Positions 1-8,264 of a stretch of DNA of 64,000 nt are shown here, piece after piece. Under the pieces are notes generated by a model. It was not told the origin of the DNA, made no database searches, and saw only the letters and a list, made by a program, of their open reading frames with translations. The DNA is taken from the NCBI RefSeq assembly GCF_027214005.1, contig NZ_JAPWGY010000002.1, positions 831,860 to 895,859 of the forward strand, read 5' to 3'. The stretch comes from Kiloniella laminariae (lineage in GTDB: Bacteria; Pseudomonadota; Alphaproteobacteria; Kiloniellales; Kiloniellaceae). Position 1 is the stretch's first letter, and every line of letters begins with the position of its first letter. The position numbers and the translations under genes are program-made.

Positions 1-83
1 CCTTCCCCCGACAACCCAGGTACAAAGCCACCTGTGTTACAGCTGCCTGTTCATAAAAAACTGAACAAGAAAACTTCCAATGA

Positions 84-109
84 CTTGAAATAGGATTTTT
101 CAATCATAT
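84..109 (+). promoter_or_regulatory. Heat-shock (RpoH-type) promoter of hsp20
   Basis: A perfect CTTGAAA -35 element lies at 84-90. After 12 bases it is followed by ATCATAT at 103-109, which resembles the CCCATNT -10 element of the heat-shock sigma factor. The predicted transcript start, around 116-119, falls just before the structured leader of the small heat-shock gene. The position and the target gene support the call; the start site itself is inferred. Confidence 0.7.
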
Positions 110-117
110 TTCTGATT

Positions 118-217
118 CAGACGAGGAATGCCATTGATGGGTTTCTCTCTAAATCATCGGCTCGACCACAAGGTGAGCCATAGACAAAACAGCCTGTTGC
201 TCAAAGGAGAACACGCA
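118..217 (+). promoter_or_regulatory. ROSE-like RNA thermometer in the hsp20 leader
   Basis: The leader folds into consecutive hairpins: 123-128 pairs with 142-147 (inner stem 131-133/138-140), GGCTC-g-ACC at 159-167 pairs with GGTGAGCC at 172-179, and TTGCT at 197-201 faces the Shine-Dalgarno AGGAG at 205-209. The last pairing gives U-A, C-G, G-G, U-A, U-G, which is the U(U/C)GCU anti-Shine-Dalgarno arrangement with a G-G pair known from ROSE elements. ROSE elements control small heat-shock genes in alphaproteobacteria by masking the ribosome site at low temperature. The terminal loop is only three bases (CAA), so the fold needs testing. Confidence 0.7.
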
Positions 218-676
218 ATGCATCACCGTGACCTTACCCCCCTGCTACGTGCCACCGTTGGCTTTGATCGCATGATGAATATGCTCGACACTGCTGGCCG
301 GATCGAGAGTAGCGCTCCAAGTTACCCGCCCTATAATATTGAGAAAACTGACGAAAATTCCTATCGGATTACCATGGCTGTTGCCGGGTTCTCTGAAGAG
401 GAGCTGGAAATCACCGTGAAAGAAAACTCGCTGCATGTCGGCGGGAACATGGGAAAAACCGAAGATGAGACGGTGACTTACCTGCATCGTGGTATAGCAA
501 CCCGTTCATTTCAGAGAAGCTTCGACCTCGCTGATCACATCAAGATTACAGCGGCCCATCTTGAAAATGGGCTCCTTACAATCGAGCTCGCAAGAGAGAT
601 CCCGGAAGCAAAGAAACCACGCAACATCCCGATAACAAAAATGGCCGATCGTTCTGCCGAATTGCTCGACAGTTAA
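218..676 (+). CDS. Small heat-shock protein, Hsp20/IbpA family
   Basis: The product is a 152-residue Hsp20 (alpha-crystallin) chaperone, expected to hold unfolding cytoplasmic proteins for later refolding by DnaK/ClpB. The alpha-crystallin domain spans about residues 30-130, from the NIEKTDENSYRI strand to the LENGLLTIEL strand (close to the family's GxL-type end motif). It has the IbpA-like N-terminus with a phenylalanine-aspartate-arginine patch and an IPI motif near the C-terminus (NIPIT), typical of oligomer contacts. The start at 218 is chosen because AAAGGAGA lies at 203-210; an in-frame ATG at 128 sits inside the structured leader and has no ribosome site. Regulation is probably dual: an RpoH promoter and a ROSE-like thermometer. 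A strong terminator follows. Confidence 0.95.
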   Translation: MHHRDLTPLLRATVGFDRMMNMLDTAGRIESSAPSYPPYNIEKTDENSYRITMAVAGFSEEELEITVKENSLHVGGNMGKTEDETVTYLHRGIATRSFQRSFDLADHIKITAAHLENGLLTIELAREIPEAKKPRNIPITKMADRSAELLDS

Positions 677-704
677 AATAAACATTTCCTGATTAAAAGC
701 CGAA

Positions 705-740
705 GGCCGAGCTTCGAATAGAAGCTCGGCCCTTATTATT
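705..740 (+). terminator. Rho-independent terminator of hsp20
   Basis: A perfect 11-bp stem (GGCCGAGCTTC at 705-715 with GAAGCTCGGCC at 721-731) with a five-base loop is followed by a T-rich stretch. It lies 29 bases after the hsp20 stop codon. Confidence 0.9.
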
Positions 741-937
741 TGGCAATTTTTAACAAACGCTACGATTATAATCGCGTAGTCTGCTTGTCCACCCTGTCAA
801 CTTGCCTTTGTTAGGCAAGAGGTTATGAAGACTCGAGCCCGGCGTCAAGTTCTTGTTTTCATTTTTGACACTTTTACGACGAAACACTCATTTTTATGAT
901 GCCATCCTGCTTTATTTTGCGAAATATTCTTTCAACC

Positions 938-966
938 AAAAAAAAACCGCCGGACAAATCCGGCGG
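938..966 (-). terminator. Minus-strand terminator with a nine-U tail
   Basis: A perfect 8-bp stem (947-954 with 959-966, loop CAAA on the plus strand) is followed on the minus strand by nine T residues (938-946). It lies about 255 bases past the bdhA stop codon with another hairpin between, so it more likely ends a separate short transcript (see the small RNA candidate) than bdhA. Confidence 0.85.
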
Positions 967-1036
967 CAAGTCAACAGGGAGGCATCATAAAAAGTGTACA
1001 AAAACAATAAACAAACAAAAAATCTGATTTCTTACT
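938..1036 (-). ncRNA. Candidate small RNA (about 99 nt)
   Basis: On the minus strand a perfect TATAAT lies at 1048-1043, preceded by TTAACT 18 bases upstream (4 of 6 matches to TTGACA). A transcript starting near 1036 would end at the strong terminator at 938-966. It has no credible reading frame. Between a U-rich stretch and the terminator it carries an apparently unpaired GCCTCCC segment, complementary to Shine-Dalgarno sequences, a feature of several alphaproteobacterial trans-acting RNAs. Promoter, terminator and C-rich segment are seen; the RNA and its function are inferred. It could instead be the far 3' untranslated region of bdhA. Confidence 0.45.
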
Positions 1037-1129
1037 TACCAGATTATAACACATGAACTAAAAAAGAGTTAATATTACAAATAAACTCTATTGACACTCT
1101 AGATTTGGTGCATCCACCTGACAATTCAA

Positions 1130-1188
1130 GGGGAAAAATGAAGAGATTCATCAGAAATCTCTCCATTTTCGGACAAAACTAATTCCCC
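1130..1188 (-). terminator. Long AT-rich hairpin after bdhA, possible terminator
   Basis: The arms 1135-1140 plus 1142-1148 pair with 1156-1162 plus 1164-1169, giving 13 pairs with one A-C mismatch and a seven-base loop. An outer GGGG/CCCC pair (1130-1133 with 1185-1188) may extend it. On the minus strand the stem runs into TTTTTCCCC, a weak U-tract, so it could end bdhA transcription 50 bases after the stop. It may instead stabilise the 3' end. Confidence 0.4.
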
Positions 1189-1220
1189 AGAAAAAACAGA
1201 CTCCAATAATACCTTTTGTA

Positions 1221-2009
1221 TTACTGGGCCATCCAGCCGCCATCGACTGAAAAAGGTGCCCCTGTCATTTGAGCTGCAGCATCACTACACAAAAAAACAG
1301 CCAGCTTCCCGATCTGCTCTGGTGTTGAGAAGTCCTGGGTTGGTGTTTTTTCCGCAACCAACAGCTTTTTCTCCTCTTCAAAGCTGCGACCACTACTTTT
1401 TGCTCTCGCTTCGATCTGCCCGCGAACCAGATCAGTCAAGACCCACCCGGGGCAGATAGCGTTCGAGGTAATGCCTTGTGTCGCCACCTCCAGAGCTACG
1501 GCTTTGGTCAAACCAACAATTCCGTGCTTGGCGGCAACGTAAGCGGATTTATTGGCTGAAGCACTCAATCCATGAGCAGACGCCACATTAATAATACGTC
1601 CCCACCCCTTCTGCTTCATCATAGGCAAAGCCGCCTTGATCGTATGAAAAGCCGAAGTCAGATTAATCGCGATTACCGCATCCCAGCGATCCACAGGAAA
1701 CTCGTCAATCGGAGAGACGTGCTGAATGCCAGCATTATTAATCACGATATCCAAGGTACCAAAGACGCGCTGAGCCTCCTTGATCATTTCCACAATTTCA
1801 TCCGGCTTCATCATGTCAGCATCTGAATAGGCAACCCGAACGCCGTACTGCTCGGCCAGATTCTGTTCCAGCTGCCGGATTTCCTTCTCATCCCCAAAAC
1901 CATTAAGCATGATATCTGCCCCCTCAGCCGCCAGCTGCTCGGCGATCCCCTTGCCAATACCACTGGTTGATCCTGTAACAACGGCAGCTTTCCCTTTAAG
2001 GATGGACAT
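1221..2009 (-). CDS. bdhA: D-3-hydroxybutyrate dehydrogenase (SDR family)
   Basis: The 262-residue protein is a short-chain dehydrogenase that interconverts 3-hydroxybutyrate and acetoacetate with NAD, linking polyhydroxybutyrate and ketone-body use to acetyl-CoA. The cofactor motif TGSTSGIG is at residues 12-19, NNAG at 91-94, and the catalytic residues are Ser144, Tyr157 and Lys161 in the SAYVAAK block. Length and the C-terminal VDGGWMAQ match BdhA rather than FabG (FabG is about 245 residues). The start is the first ATG, preceded by AGGAGAAAAGG. It appears monocistronic. Substrate is assigned by family resemblance; other hydroxy-acid substrates cannot be excluded. Confidence 0.88.
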   Translation of the reverse strand: MSILKGKAAVVTGSTSGIGKGIAEQLAAEGADIMLNGFGDEKEIRQLEQNLAEQYGVRVAYSDADMMKPDEIVEMIKEAQRVFGTLDIVINNAGIQHVSPIDEFPVDRWDAVIAINLTSAFHTIKAALPMMKQKGWGRIINVASAHGLSASANKSAYVAAKHGIVGLTKAVALEVATQGITSNAICPGWVLTDLVRGQIEARAKSSGRSFEEEKKLLVAEKTPTQDFSTPEQIGKLAVFLCSDAAAQMTGAPFSVDGGWMAQ

Positions 2010-2124
2010 CCTTTTCTCCTGTTCATGTATTACAATAAATATTTCGTGTGATATTTATACTTTCTGGCTCTTCTCCCGAAACCCGCCGAAAGGGCCTCGC
2101 GACAAGACGAAGCAAGATAGAAAA

Positions 2125-3087
2125 TCAATACCCGGGAAGAATACTGACATAATACGCAATTAAAAGCGTAACTGTCACAACAGACAGCGTTGTCGAGGCA
2201 AGAACAATCGAAGCCGCCCTAGCCGTAAAAACACCATACTGTTGCGCCAGAATAAAAACATTCACCCCCGTAGGCTGGGCAGCAAGGATTACAGCAACAG
2301 CCCCCCACAAAGGAGGAACATCAACAAATCCATAGATCAGGAGCGCGACAGCGCCCGGATAGACAAGTGTTTTCAAAACCACGATCAGAAAACTCTGCTT
2401 AAGATCCCCGGCAAGCTTAAACCCGTTCAGAGAAACCCCGAGGGAGAACAGGGCACAGGGAACCACCGCCCCGCCAAGCGTTGAGGTAAAGCGGTCAAGA
2501 ATAAGAAAAAAATCAAATCCGGCAGTTTGATAGAGAGCCCCGGCAACCAAACTCAGGATAATCGGATTGCGGATTACGGACCGAACCAGAGCCTTCCCCA
2601 TAACACGCAAGCCTGGCCCTGCCCCGGCATCTCTGGAAAGGTCGTATTCTGTCAGCATGGATGTCAAAGCCATCAGTATCGGCGCCTGAAACGCGATAAG
2701 GATCGTCAGGGGCACCATGCCTTCATCCCCAAAGGCCGAATATATCAAAGGGAAACCCAGAAGCAGCATGTTGCTATAGGTCGCCCCCATAGACATCAAC
2801 GCCATTTCTTTTAGCTGATAGCCCCAAAAACGACGGCCAAGAAATGCACTAAAAGAAAAAACAATGAGCGCTGCACTATAGAAAGCGACAATAAAAGGCA
2901 GACTGATATCTTCTGACAGGTTCCCTTTCGCCATGGTCCGAAACAGCAGGGCTGGACAGGCAAGATAATAGACAAAAAATGACAGCCCCTTAAGCGCAGC
3001 ATCTGTCACCCACCCCTTTCGCCCGATCTGGTATCCGCAGAGGATGAGTGCAAAAACCGGGAGCACGATAGAAAGGCTGGCGATCAT
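2125..3087 (-). CDS. AEC family (auxin efflux carrier-like) permease
   Basis: This 320-residue integral membrane protein has about ten hydrophobic segments in two halves of five, as in the auxin-efflux-carrier/AEC transporters. Bacterial members carry organic acids such as malate or malonate, but most are unassigned. Visible features are the N-terminal LPVFALILCGY segment, a conserved PALLFRT stretch near residue 47, and the C-terminal block with QPTGVNVFILAQQYG around residue 275, typical of the family. It is upstream of bdhA on the same strand with a 115-base gap, so co-transcription is possible. A carboxylate substrate is an inference. Confidence 0.8.
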   Translation of the reverse strand: MIASLSIVLPVFALILCGYQIGRKGWVTDAALKGLSFFVYYLACPALLFRTMAKGNLSEDISLPFIVAFYSAALIVFSFSAFLGRRFWGYQLKEMALMSMGATYSNMLLLGFPLIYSAFGDEGMVPLTILIAFQAPILMALTSMLTEYDLSRDAGAGPGLRVMGKALVRSVIRNPIILSLVAGALYQTAGFDFFLILDRFTSTLGGAVVPCALFSLGVSLNGFKLAGDLKQSFLIVVLKTLVYPGAVALLIYGFVDVPPLWGAVAVILAAQPTGVNVFILAQQYGVFTARAASIVLASTTLSVVTVTLLIAYYVSILPGY

Positions 3088-3142
3088 TTACCGATCACCC
3101 TTTCCCCATCCAAGATCCTGCTTCTGTCGCACAAGAAAACCT

Positions 3143-3325
3143 TCATGAACGAAACAACCCGTCCAGACCTTTTCTATGTTTCTCCTTGCGGGCTATTTCA
3201 TGGCGCGTTCGTTCAATCTCTGCCTCAAGCTCAATGATATAGTCAGCAAGTTCCTCAAGCCCCAGAGGCTCAAGATCTTTTGCTTTTTGTTTAACCGTTT
3301 TGGGGTCCCAATCATCCAAATTCAT
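3143..3325 (-). CDS. DUF1192 family small protein
   Basis: The product is 60 residues with the DUF1192 signature LEPLGLEELADYI followed by a short helix rich in Glu, Arg and Lys (IELEAEIERTRHEIARKEKHR), predicted to form a coiled coil. The function of the family is unknown; it is widespread in alphaproteobacteria. The start at 3325 is preferred over a longer in-frame ATG at 3385 because GGAGAAAGAA precedes it and the length then matches the family. It faces away from the quinone oxidoreductase gene and is 55 bases upstream of the AEC permease gene on the same strand. Confidence 0.8.
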   Translation of the reverse strand: MNLDDWDPKTVKQKAKDLEPLGLEELADYIIELEAEIERTRHEIARKEKHRKGLDGLFRS

Positions 3326-3474
3326 TTCTTTCTCCGGCAGATCATACGACGTCCTCCAACCGGGATCCCTCGTATTCTCAAACAATCAAGTCTCAGCTAG
3401 AAACACTTGCTTCAGCATACTAGACTGATCAGAGAATAGAAAAACAGAAGAATATCAAACAGCCGAGGTGCCCC

Positions 3475-4482
3475 GTGTCTCCCTCCCTTCCTGCCAGTAT
3501 GTCTGCCATCGAAATATGTGAACCAGGTGGTCCAGACCAGCTCAAGCTCACCACCCGCCCCCTGCCTATACCGAAAGAAAACGAAGTTCTGATCAAGGTT
3601 GCCTATGCCGGAGTCAATCGTCCCGATGTCATCCAGCGGCAGGGGCTCTATCCTCCTCCTCCCGGTGAATCAGACATTCCCGGGCTGGAAGTTTCTGGAA
3701 CCATCGTCGAAACCGGACCGAACACCCCAACCCTGCATATAGGCGACAAGGTTACCGCGCTTGTTGGCGGAGGCGGCTATGCTGAATACTGCCTGGCCCC
3801 AGCACGCCAGTGCCTGCCCATTCCCAACGGTTTAACAATGGAACAGGCAGCTGCCTTGCCAGAAACCTACTTTACCGTCTGGAGCAATGTGTTTGATCGT
3901 TGCCTACTGAAATCGGGAGAAACCTTTCTGGTACACGGCGGCACTTCAGGAATCGGGACGACGGCCATACAGCTGGCCAAGGCCTTTGGCGCCAAGGTCA
4001 TCACGACAGCCGGCAGCTCTGAAAAATGTGAGGTTTGCCTCTCCCTGGGCGCAGATCTGGCGATTAACTACCGGAGTGAGGATTTTGTTGAAAAGTCGAA
4101 GGCCTTTACAGGCAAGAAGGGCGTTGATGTTCTTCTCGACATGGTCGGTGGCGATTACATACAAAAAGATATTTCGGCCCTGGCGACTGAGGGCAGGCTC
4201 TGTTTTATTGCGTTTTTGGGAGGCCCCCAAACAACGGTCAACTTTATGCCTGTGATGCTCAAACGCCTGACAATCACAGGGTCAACCCTGCGCGCCAGGT
4301 CAGGTGATTTCAAATACGATGTGGCCGAAAAGTTGAGAAAACATGTCTGGCCATTACTGGAAACAGGAAAAGTTGCTCCGGTCCTGTATCAGACCCTTCC
4401 TCTGGACCTGGCAGCAGAAGCACATAAATTGATGGAATCCTCTCAACATGTCGGAAAAATCATGTTAAAGGTGGCCAATTGA
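3475..4482 (+). CDS. NAD(P)H quinone oxidoreductase, PIG3/QOR-like
   Basis: This 335-residue zinc-independent medium-chain dehydrogenase resembles the quinone oxidoreductase/TP53I3 (PIG3) group, which reduces quinones or enones with NADPH. The N-terminal GroES-like fold includes AGVNRPDVIQRQGLYPPP near residue 45; the nucleotide-binding motif is VHGGTSGIGTTAIQLAK near residue 152. The start is GTG with GAGG seven bases upstream; an ATG at 3499 lacks a ribosome site. It is divergent from the DUF1192 gene and about 125 bases before trcR. Physiological substrate is unknown. Confidence 0.85.
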   Translation: MSPSLPASMSAIEICEPGGPDQLKLTTRPLPIPKENEVLIKVAYAGVNRPDVIQRQGLYPPPPGESDIPGLEVSGTIVETGPNTPTLHIGDKVTALVGGGGYAEYCLAPARQCLPIPNGLTMEQAAALPETYFTVWSNVFDRCLLKSGETFLVHGGTSGIGTTAIQLAKAFGAKVITTAGSSEKCEVCLSLGADLAINYRSEDFVEKSKAFTGKKGVDVLLDMVGGDYIQKDISALATEGRLCFIAFLGGPQTTVNFMPVMLKRLTITGSTLRARSGDFKYDVAEKLRKHVWPLLETGKVAPVLYQTLPLDLAAEAHKLMESSQHVGKIMLKVAN

Positions 4483-4607
4483 TAAAAAAATTATCTCATC
4501 ACTTTATTTCCTACTTGGCCTAGCGGTATATTCGGGGTATGCCACCAGCAGGGCACGCAATGCCGTAGCCGGAGGAACTATAGCCGTCGGCACGATTAGG
4601 AGAACCA

Positions 4608-5246
4608 ATGTCTCAGCCACTTATGCCAAAAGCGACCGCCGTATGGCTGGTCGAAAATACATCGCTGACCTTTGAACAGATCGCAGAGTTCTGTCACCTT
4701 CACAAGCTGGAGGTTCAGGGCATTGCCGATGGTGAGGTTGCTGTGGGCATCCGGGGCATGGACCCCATTGCCAACTCCCAGCTGACCAAAGCCGAGCTGG
4801 AGCGCTGTGAAAAAGATTCAACCAGATCCTTGCGTCTGTTTAAGCAGGAAGATCTTCCCCTGCCGTCAAAACGCACCAAAGGACCTCGTTACACCCCGAT
4901 TGCAAAACGTCAGGATAAACCGGACGGGATTGCATGGCTGGTTCGACACCACCCAGAACTGACGGATAACGATATCTCGAAGTTGATCGGTACGACCAAA
5001 AAAACCATTCAGGCACTGCGGGATCGTTCGCACTGGAACATGAGCAACATTCGCCCACGCGATCCAGTTCTGCTGGGTCTCTGCAAACAGCTGGATCTCA
5101 ACGCAAGTGTTGAGAAAGCCCGCAAGGAAGCAGAAAAAACAGGGCGGGTTTTCGCACAGCCAGAACCGATCGAGGAAGAAAAACCGGTAGAGGTCAGTGA
5201 TGACCCCTATGCCGCTTTTACGCGCGCATTCAAAGACAACAGCTGA
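4608..5246 (+). CDS. trcR: Cell-cycle transcriptional regulator TrcR (DUF1013)
   Basis: The 212-residue protein matches the DUF1013 family in length and in its conserved start (PLMPKATAVWLVENTSLTF) and central block (DGIAWLVRHHPELTD, then a helix-turn-helix-like IGTTKKTIQALRDRSHWN). In Caulobacter, TrcR associates with transcribing RNA polymerase and influences cell-cycle promoters. The C-terminus is acidic and ends in a short DDPYAAFTRAF motif. AGGAGA is placed well before the ATG. A strong bidirectional terminator follows. The function is taken from the family. Confidence 0.9.
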   Translation: MSQPLMPKATAVWLVENTSLTFEQIAEFCHLHKLEVQGIADGEVAVGIRGMDPIANSQLTKAELERCEKDSTRSLRLFKQEDLPLPSKRTKGPRYTPIAKRQDKPDGIAWLVRHHPELTDNDISKLIGTTKKTIQALRDRSHWNMSNIRPRDPVLLGLCKQLDLNASVEKARKEAEKTGRVFAQPEPIEEEKPVEVSDDPYAAFTRAFKDNS

Positions 5247-5270
5247 TTTCAATTAGCTGAAATCCAATAG

Positions 5271-5299
5271 AAAAGGCCTCTTGTATCAAGAGGCCTTTT
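5271..5299. terminator. Bidirectional terminator between trcR and the haemoglobin gene
   Basis: Arms of 13 bases (5271-5283 with 5287-5299) pair perfectly around a three-base loop, with A-rich and T-rich flanks on the two sides. The genes on either side converge on it. Confidence 0.9.
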
Positions 5300-5340
5300 C
5301 TATTTTTCAATAATTCATCTGCTTACTTAGTCGTCTGGAT

Positions 5341-5757
5341 CTATCCCCGGCTGACAACATCTTCGGGTATTATCGAGCGGGCTCTGATCTGATCCGGGCG
5401 ATAAAACAAACCCAACTGCAGGCTCTCGGCTATGCGCGAAGATTTGACCCTGAGCTCGCTGGCAATCGTTTCCTCGAATAATTCCCCAGCTGTCATATGA
5501 AACAAGGCGAGCCATTGCGTGAAGTGCGCTTTCGACACTCCCGGAATCTCCAGATGCTTTACCATCGGATTTCCCTTGTATCTTCCCGTTCCCAGCATAA
5601 CCGAGGACCAGAAGTCATACATCTTGCCAAGATGGCTCTCCCAGTTTCCCTTGATCACCCCGTCAAAAACAGGCCCAAGCTCTGTATCCTGACGTACCCG
5701 GGCGTAAAAACGGTCCACCAGAATGATAATATTGTCTTCCGTTACTTGCCTAAACAT
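5341..5757 (-). CDS. Group III truncated haemoglobin
   Basis: This 138-residue haem protein belongs to the TrHb3 group. Hallmarks are the FYARVRQDTELGPVF segment (residues 17-31), Trp39, the FWSSVMLGTGRYKGNPM block (49-65) and the probable proximal haem ligand His68. Group III globins are poorly characterised; proposed roles include nitric oxide or peroxide chemistry and microaerobic respiration. It converges with trcR and has no partner gene in the same direction, so the context does not narrow its role. A longer proline-arginine tail than the minimal globin is present. Confidence 0.9.
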   Translation of the reverse strand: MFRQVTEDNIIILVDRFYARVRQDTELGPVFDGVIKGNWESHLGKMYDFWSSVMLGTGRYKGNPMVKHLEIPGVSKAHFTQWLALFHMTAGELFEETIASELRVKSSRIAESLQLGLFYRPDQIRARSIIPEDVVSRG

Positions 5758-5923
5758 CGCTCAAACCTGCTGTGATATTTGACTTCCTTGATACACCAAC
5801 AGATGATCAAAAAGAAATATATAAATTACATCTTATAGTTTTTACAACAAGCCAATCGCCACAGATACCCCTAATCAGACTATTGTCCAAAACCACTGCG
5901 GGAAATATCCGGCATTTCACAGA

Positions 5924-7822
5924 TTACGAAGGTTTGCCATAACCGATTTCCTGCAGGGCAGTTGTGATTTCATCCAGGATTGCCGGATCGTCAATTGTTG
6001 CCGGAATCTTGTAATCTTCACCATCGGCAATCTTGCGCATGGTCGCACGAAGAATTTTACCCGAGCGGGTTTTGGGTAATCGAGATACCACTGCCGCCAG
6101 TTTAAAGGCGGCAACAGGCCCGATTTCCTCCCGGACCTTGCGGATGACTTCAGACACGATCTCAGCAGGGGCCTTTTCAGTGCCGGCACTCAACACCATA
6201 AATCCCAGCGGCAATTGCCCTTTGAGTTTATCTGCCACACCGATCACAGCACACTCTGCAACATCTTCGTGTGCGGCAAGCACCTCCTCCATCGCGCCTG
6301 TCGAAAGCCTGTGCCCCGCAACATTTATAATGTCATCGGTTCTGGACATGACATAGATATAGCCGTCTTCTCCCTTGTAGCCCGCATCCCCGGTTTCATA
6401 ATATCCCGGATAACTGCTGAGATAGGCCTTGTGATGGCGTTCAGGGGCATTCCACAGTGTCGGGAAAGTCCCCGGCGGCAGTGGAAGCTGGCAGACAATC
6501 GCGCCGATCTCGCCCGCGGCCATTTCCTTCTGGTCGTGCCCCAGGATGCGCACATCCCAACCGGGGACCGCTCTTGCGGGTGACCCGGCCACAACGGGCA
6601 ACGGCTCAATTCCCAGACAGTTTGCGGCAATTGACCAGCCTGTTTCTGTTTGCCACCAATGATCAATTACCGGAACCTTGAGCTTGTCCTGGGCCCAGTT
6701 AAGCGTATCAGGGTCACACCGTTCTCCAGCGAGAAACAAGGTACGGAAACAGGAAAGGTCATATTTTTTGATATAGCTTGCCTCGGGATCCTGCTGCCGG
6801 ATTGCCCGAAAAGCCGTCGGGGCGGTAAAAAGCACCGAAACCCTGTGTTGCGAGATGACCCGCCAGAAAGCACCGGGATCAGGCGTTCCTACCGGTTTCC
6901 CCTCGTAGAGTACAGATGTTGCCCCATAAAGAAGAGGTCCGTAGACAATATAGGAGTGTCCAACAACCCAGCCGACATCAGAGGCCGCCCAGAAAACCTC
7001 TCCGGGTTCAACATTATAGATATGCTTCATTGACCAATACAGCGCCACCGCATGACCGCCATTGTCGCGGACAATGCCTTTCGGTTGGCCTGTCGTCCCA
7101 GAAGTGTAGAGAATATAAAGCGGATCGGTTGCCGCAACCGGAACACAGTCTTTTGCCGTGGCCACAGCCTCGGCTTCTTTCCAGTCGACATCTCTTTGGG
7201 GAAGCATTGATGCCTGGGCCTGTGGCCTTTGCCAGATCACACAATGATCCGGTTTATGGCTGGAAAGTTCAATCGCATGATCCAACAGGGGTTTATAGGC
7301 GATGACCTTGCTCACCTCGATACCACAAGACGCAGAGACAATAGCTTTCGGCTGACAGTCATCTATGCGTGTAGCCAGTTCATTCGCCGCGAATCCACCA
7401 AACACAACGGAATGGACAGCTCCAATCCTGGCACAGGCCATCATCGCAATTGCTGCTTCAGGAATCATCGGCATATAGATGATCACCCGATCCCCTTTGC
7501 GGATACCCAGACCATCCAGCACACCGGCAAAACGGGCGACACGATCCAGCAAGGCACTGTAAGAGATATGTTCGACGGTATTCGTTACCGGGCTATCATA
7601 GATGAAAGCCGCCTGCTCTCCCCGACCGGCCTCCACATGTCGATCCAGCAGGTTATAGCAGGTATTCAGCTCTGCTCCTTTAAACCAGCGATAATAGGGA
7701 GAATTACTGCTATCAAGCACCTGTTCGCAGGGTTTTGACCAGTCAATCTTCTCCGCAGCTTCGGACCAGAAGCCTTCTGGATCAGACAAAGAGCGGGCAT
7801 GCACTTCATCAAAACGGCTCAT
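5924..7822 (-). CDS. prpE: Propionyl-CoA synthetase
   Basis: The 632-residue AMP-forming ligase activates propionate (and often acetate) to its CoA ester. The adenylate motif YTSGTTGQPKGIVRDNGGH lies near residues 236-254, followed by the PrpE-type WAASDVGWVVGHSYIVYGPL and APTAFRAIRQQDP stretches that distinguish it from acetyl-CoA synthetase. The C-terminal KTRSGKILR motif near residue 588 contains the catalytic lysine, a known site of regulatory acetylation. AGGGAAG precedes the ATG. No methylcitrate-cycle or propionyl-CoA carboxylase genes are nearby. Confidence 0.93.
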   Translation of the reverse strand: MSRFDEVHARSLSDPEGFWSEAAEKIDWSKPCEQVLDSSNSPYYRWFKGAELNTCYNLLDRHVEAGRGEQAAFIYDSPVTNTVEHISYSALLDRVARFAGVLDGLGIRKGDRVIIYMPMIPEAAIAMMACARIGAVHSVVFGGFAANELATRIDDCQPKAIVSASCGIEVSKVIAYKPLLDHAIELSSHKPDHCVIWQRPQAQASMLPQRDVDWKEAEAVATAKDCVPVAATDPLYILYTSGTTGQPKGIVRDNGGHAVALYWSMKHIYNVEPGEVFWAASDVGWVVGHSYIVYGPLLYGATSVLYEGKPVGTPDPGAFWRVISQHRVSVLFTAPTAFRAIRQQDPEASYIKKYDLSCFRTLFLAGERCDPDTLNWAQDKLKVPVIDHWWQTETGWSIAANCLGIEPLPVVAGSPARAVPGWDVRILGHDQKEMAAGEIGAIVCQLPLPPGTFPTLWNAPERHHKAYLSSYPGYYETGDAGYKGEDGYIYVMSRTDDIINVAGHRLSTGAMEEVLAAHEDVAECAVIGVADKLKGQLPLGFMVLSAGTEKAPAEIVSEVIRKVREEIGPVAAFKLAAVVSRLPKTRSGKILRATMRKIADGEDYKIPATIDDPAILDEITTALQEIGYGKPS

Positions 7823-8093
7823 AAAACTTCCCTATTCTGTCTTATTATTTTTTTATCACGCGGTCTCTTCGGACTTCTGACCAGACTGCGCGAAAGCATC
7901 ACCAGAATCAATCCGGAGCCATACTCGAAAACGGGAAAAGATAATTTTTTTACAAAAAGCGCCTGTCACCGATAAGTCTGTAAACAAAACAAAGGGTTCA
8001 CGCTGTATTCCACACAACGCAAACCCCAAGCTTTGGTATCACCTGTCAGAGATACACTGTTACTGGATTAAAAATGGATTTCTTGTATCGGCC

Positions 8094-8264
8094 TTATTGT
8101 GCCGTCGAAAGATGCTGCAGTTCATCTTTCACTCGTAACTTCTCTTTCTTAAGCGACATCAGTAGGGATTCATCAGGAAGCGGACGGTGATTTTCTCGAT
8201 CAATAGCGTTTTCCAAGGAACCATGTTTCACGCGCAAAGACTCAATGCGTTCAGCTGCGGCCAT
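8094..8264 (-). CDS. DUF465 (YdcH family) small protein
   Basis: A 56-residue reading frame starts at ATG 8264 with GGGAG before it. It has the DUF465 pattern: a helix starting ERIESLRVKHGSLE, a short turn with DRENHRPLPDES, then LKKEKLRVKDEL, giving a helical hairpin. The family is abundant in alphaproteobacteria and has no established function. A paralogue lies at 11063-11269, across ubiX and pfkA. It is too short for many gene finders. Confidence 0.85.
   Translation of the reverse strand: MAAAERIESLRVKHGSLENAIDRENHRPLPDESLLMSLKKEKLRVKDELQHLSTAQ

Noticed and set aside
128-217. N-terminal extension of hsp20 from an ATG at 128
   Set aside because: It has no ribosome site, lies in the structured leader, and the added residues do not resemble Hsp20.
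1091-1096. TTGACA on the plus strand downstream of the hsp20 terminator
   Set aside because: No acceptable -10 element lies 16-18 bases away and no plus-strand gene follows.
1138-1182. 14-codon frame that could be a leader peptide
   Set aside because: It lies inside the hairpin downstream of bdhA on the opposite strand, and no gene follows on the plus strand.
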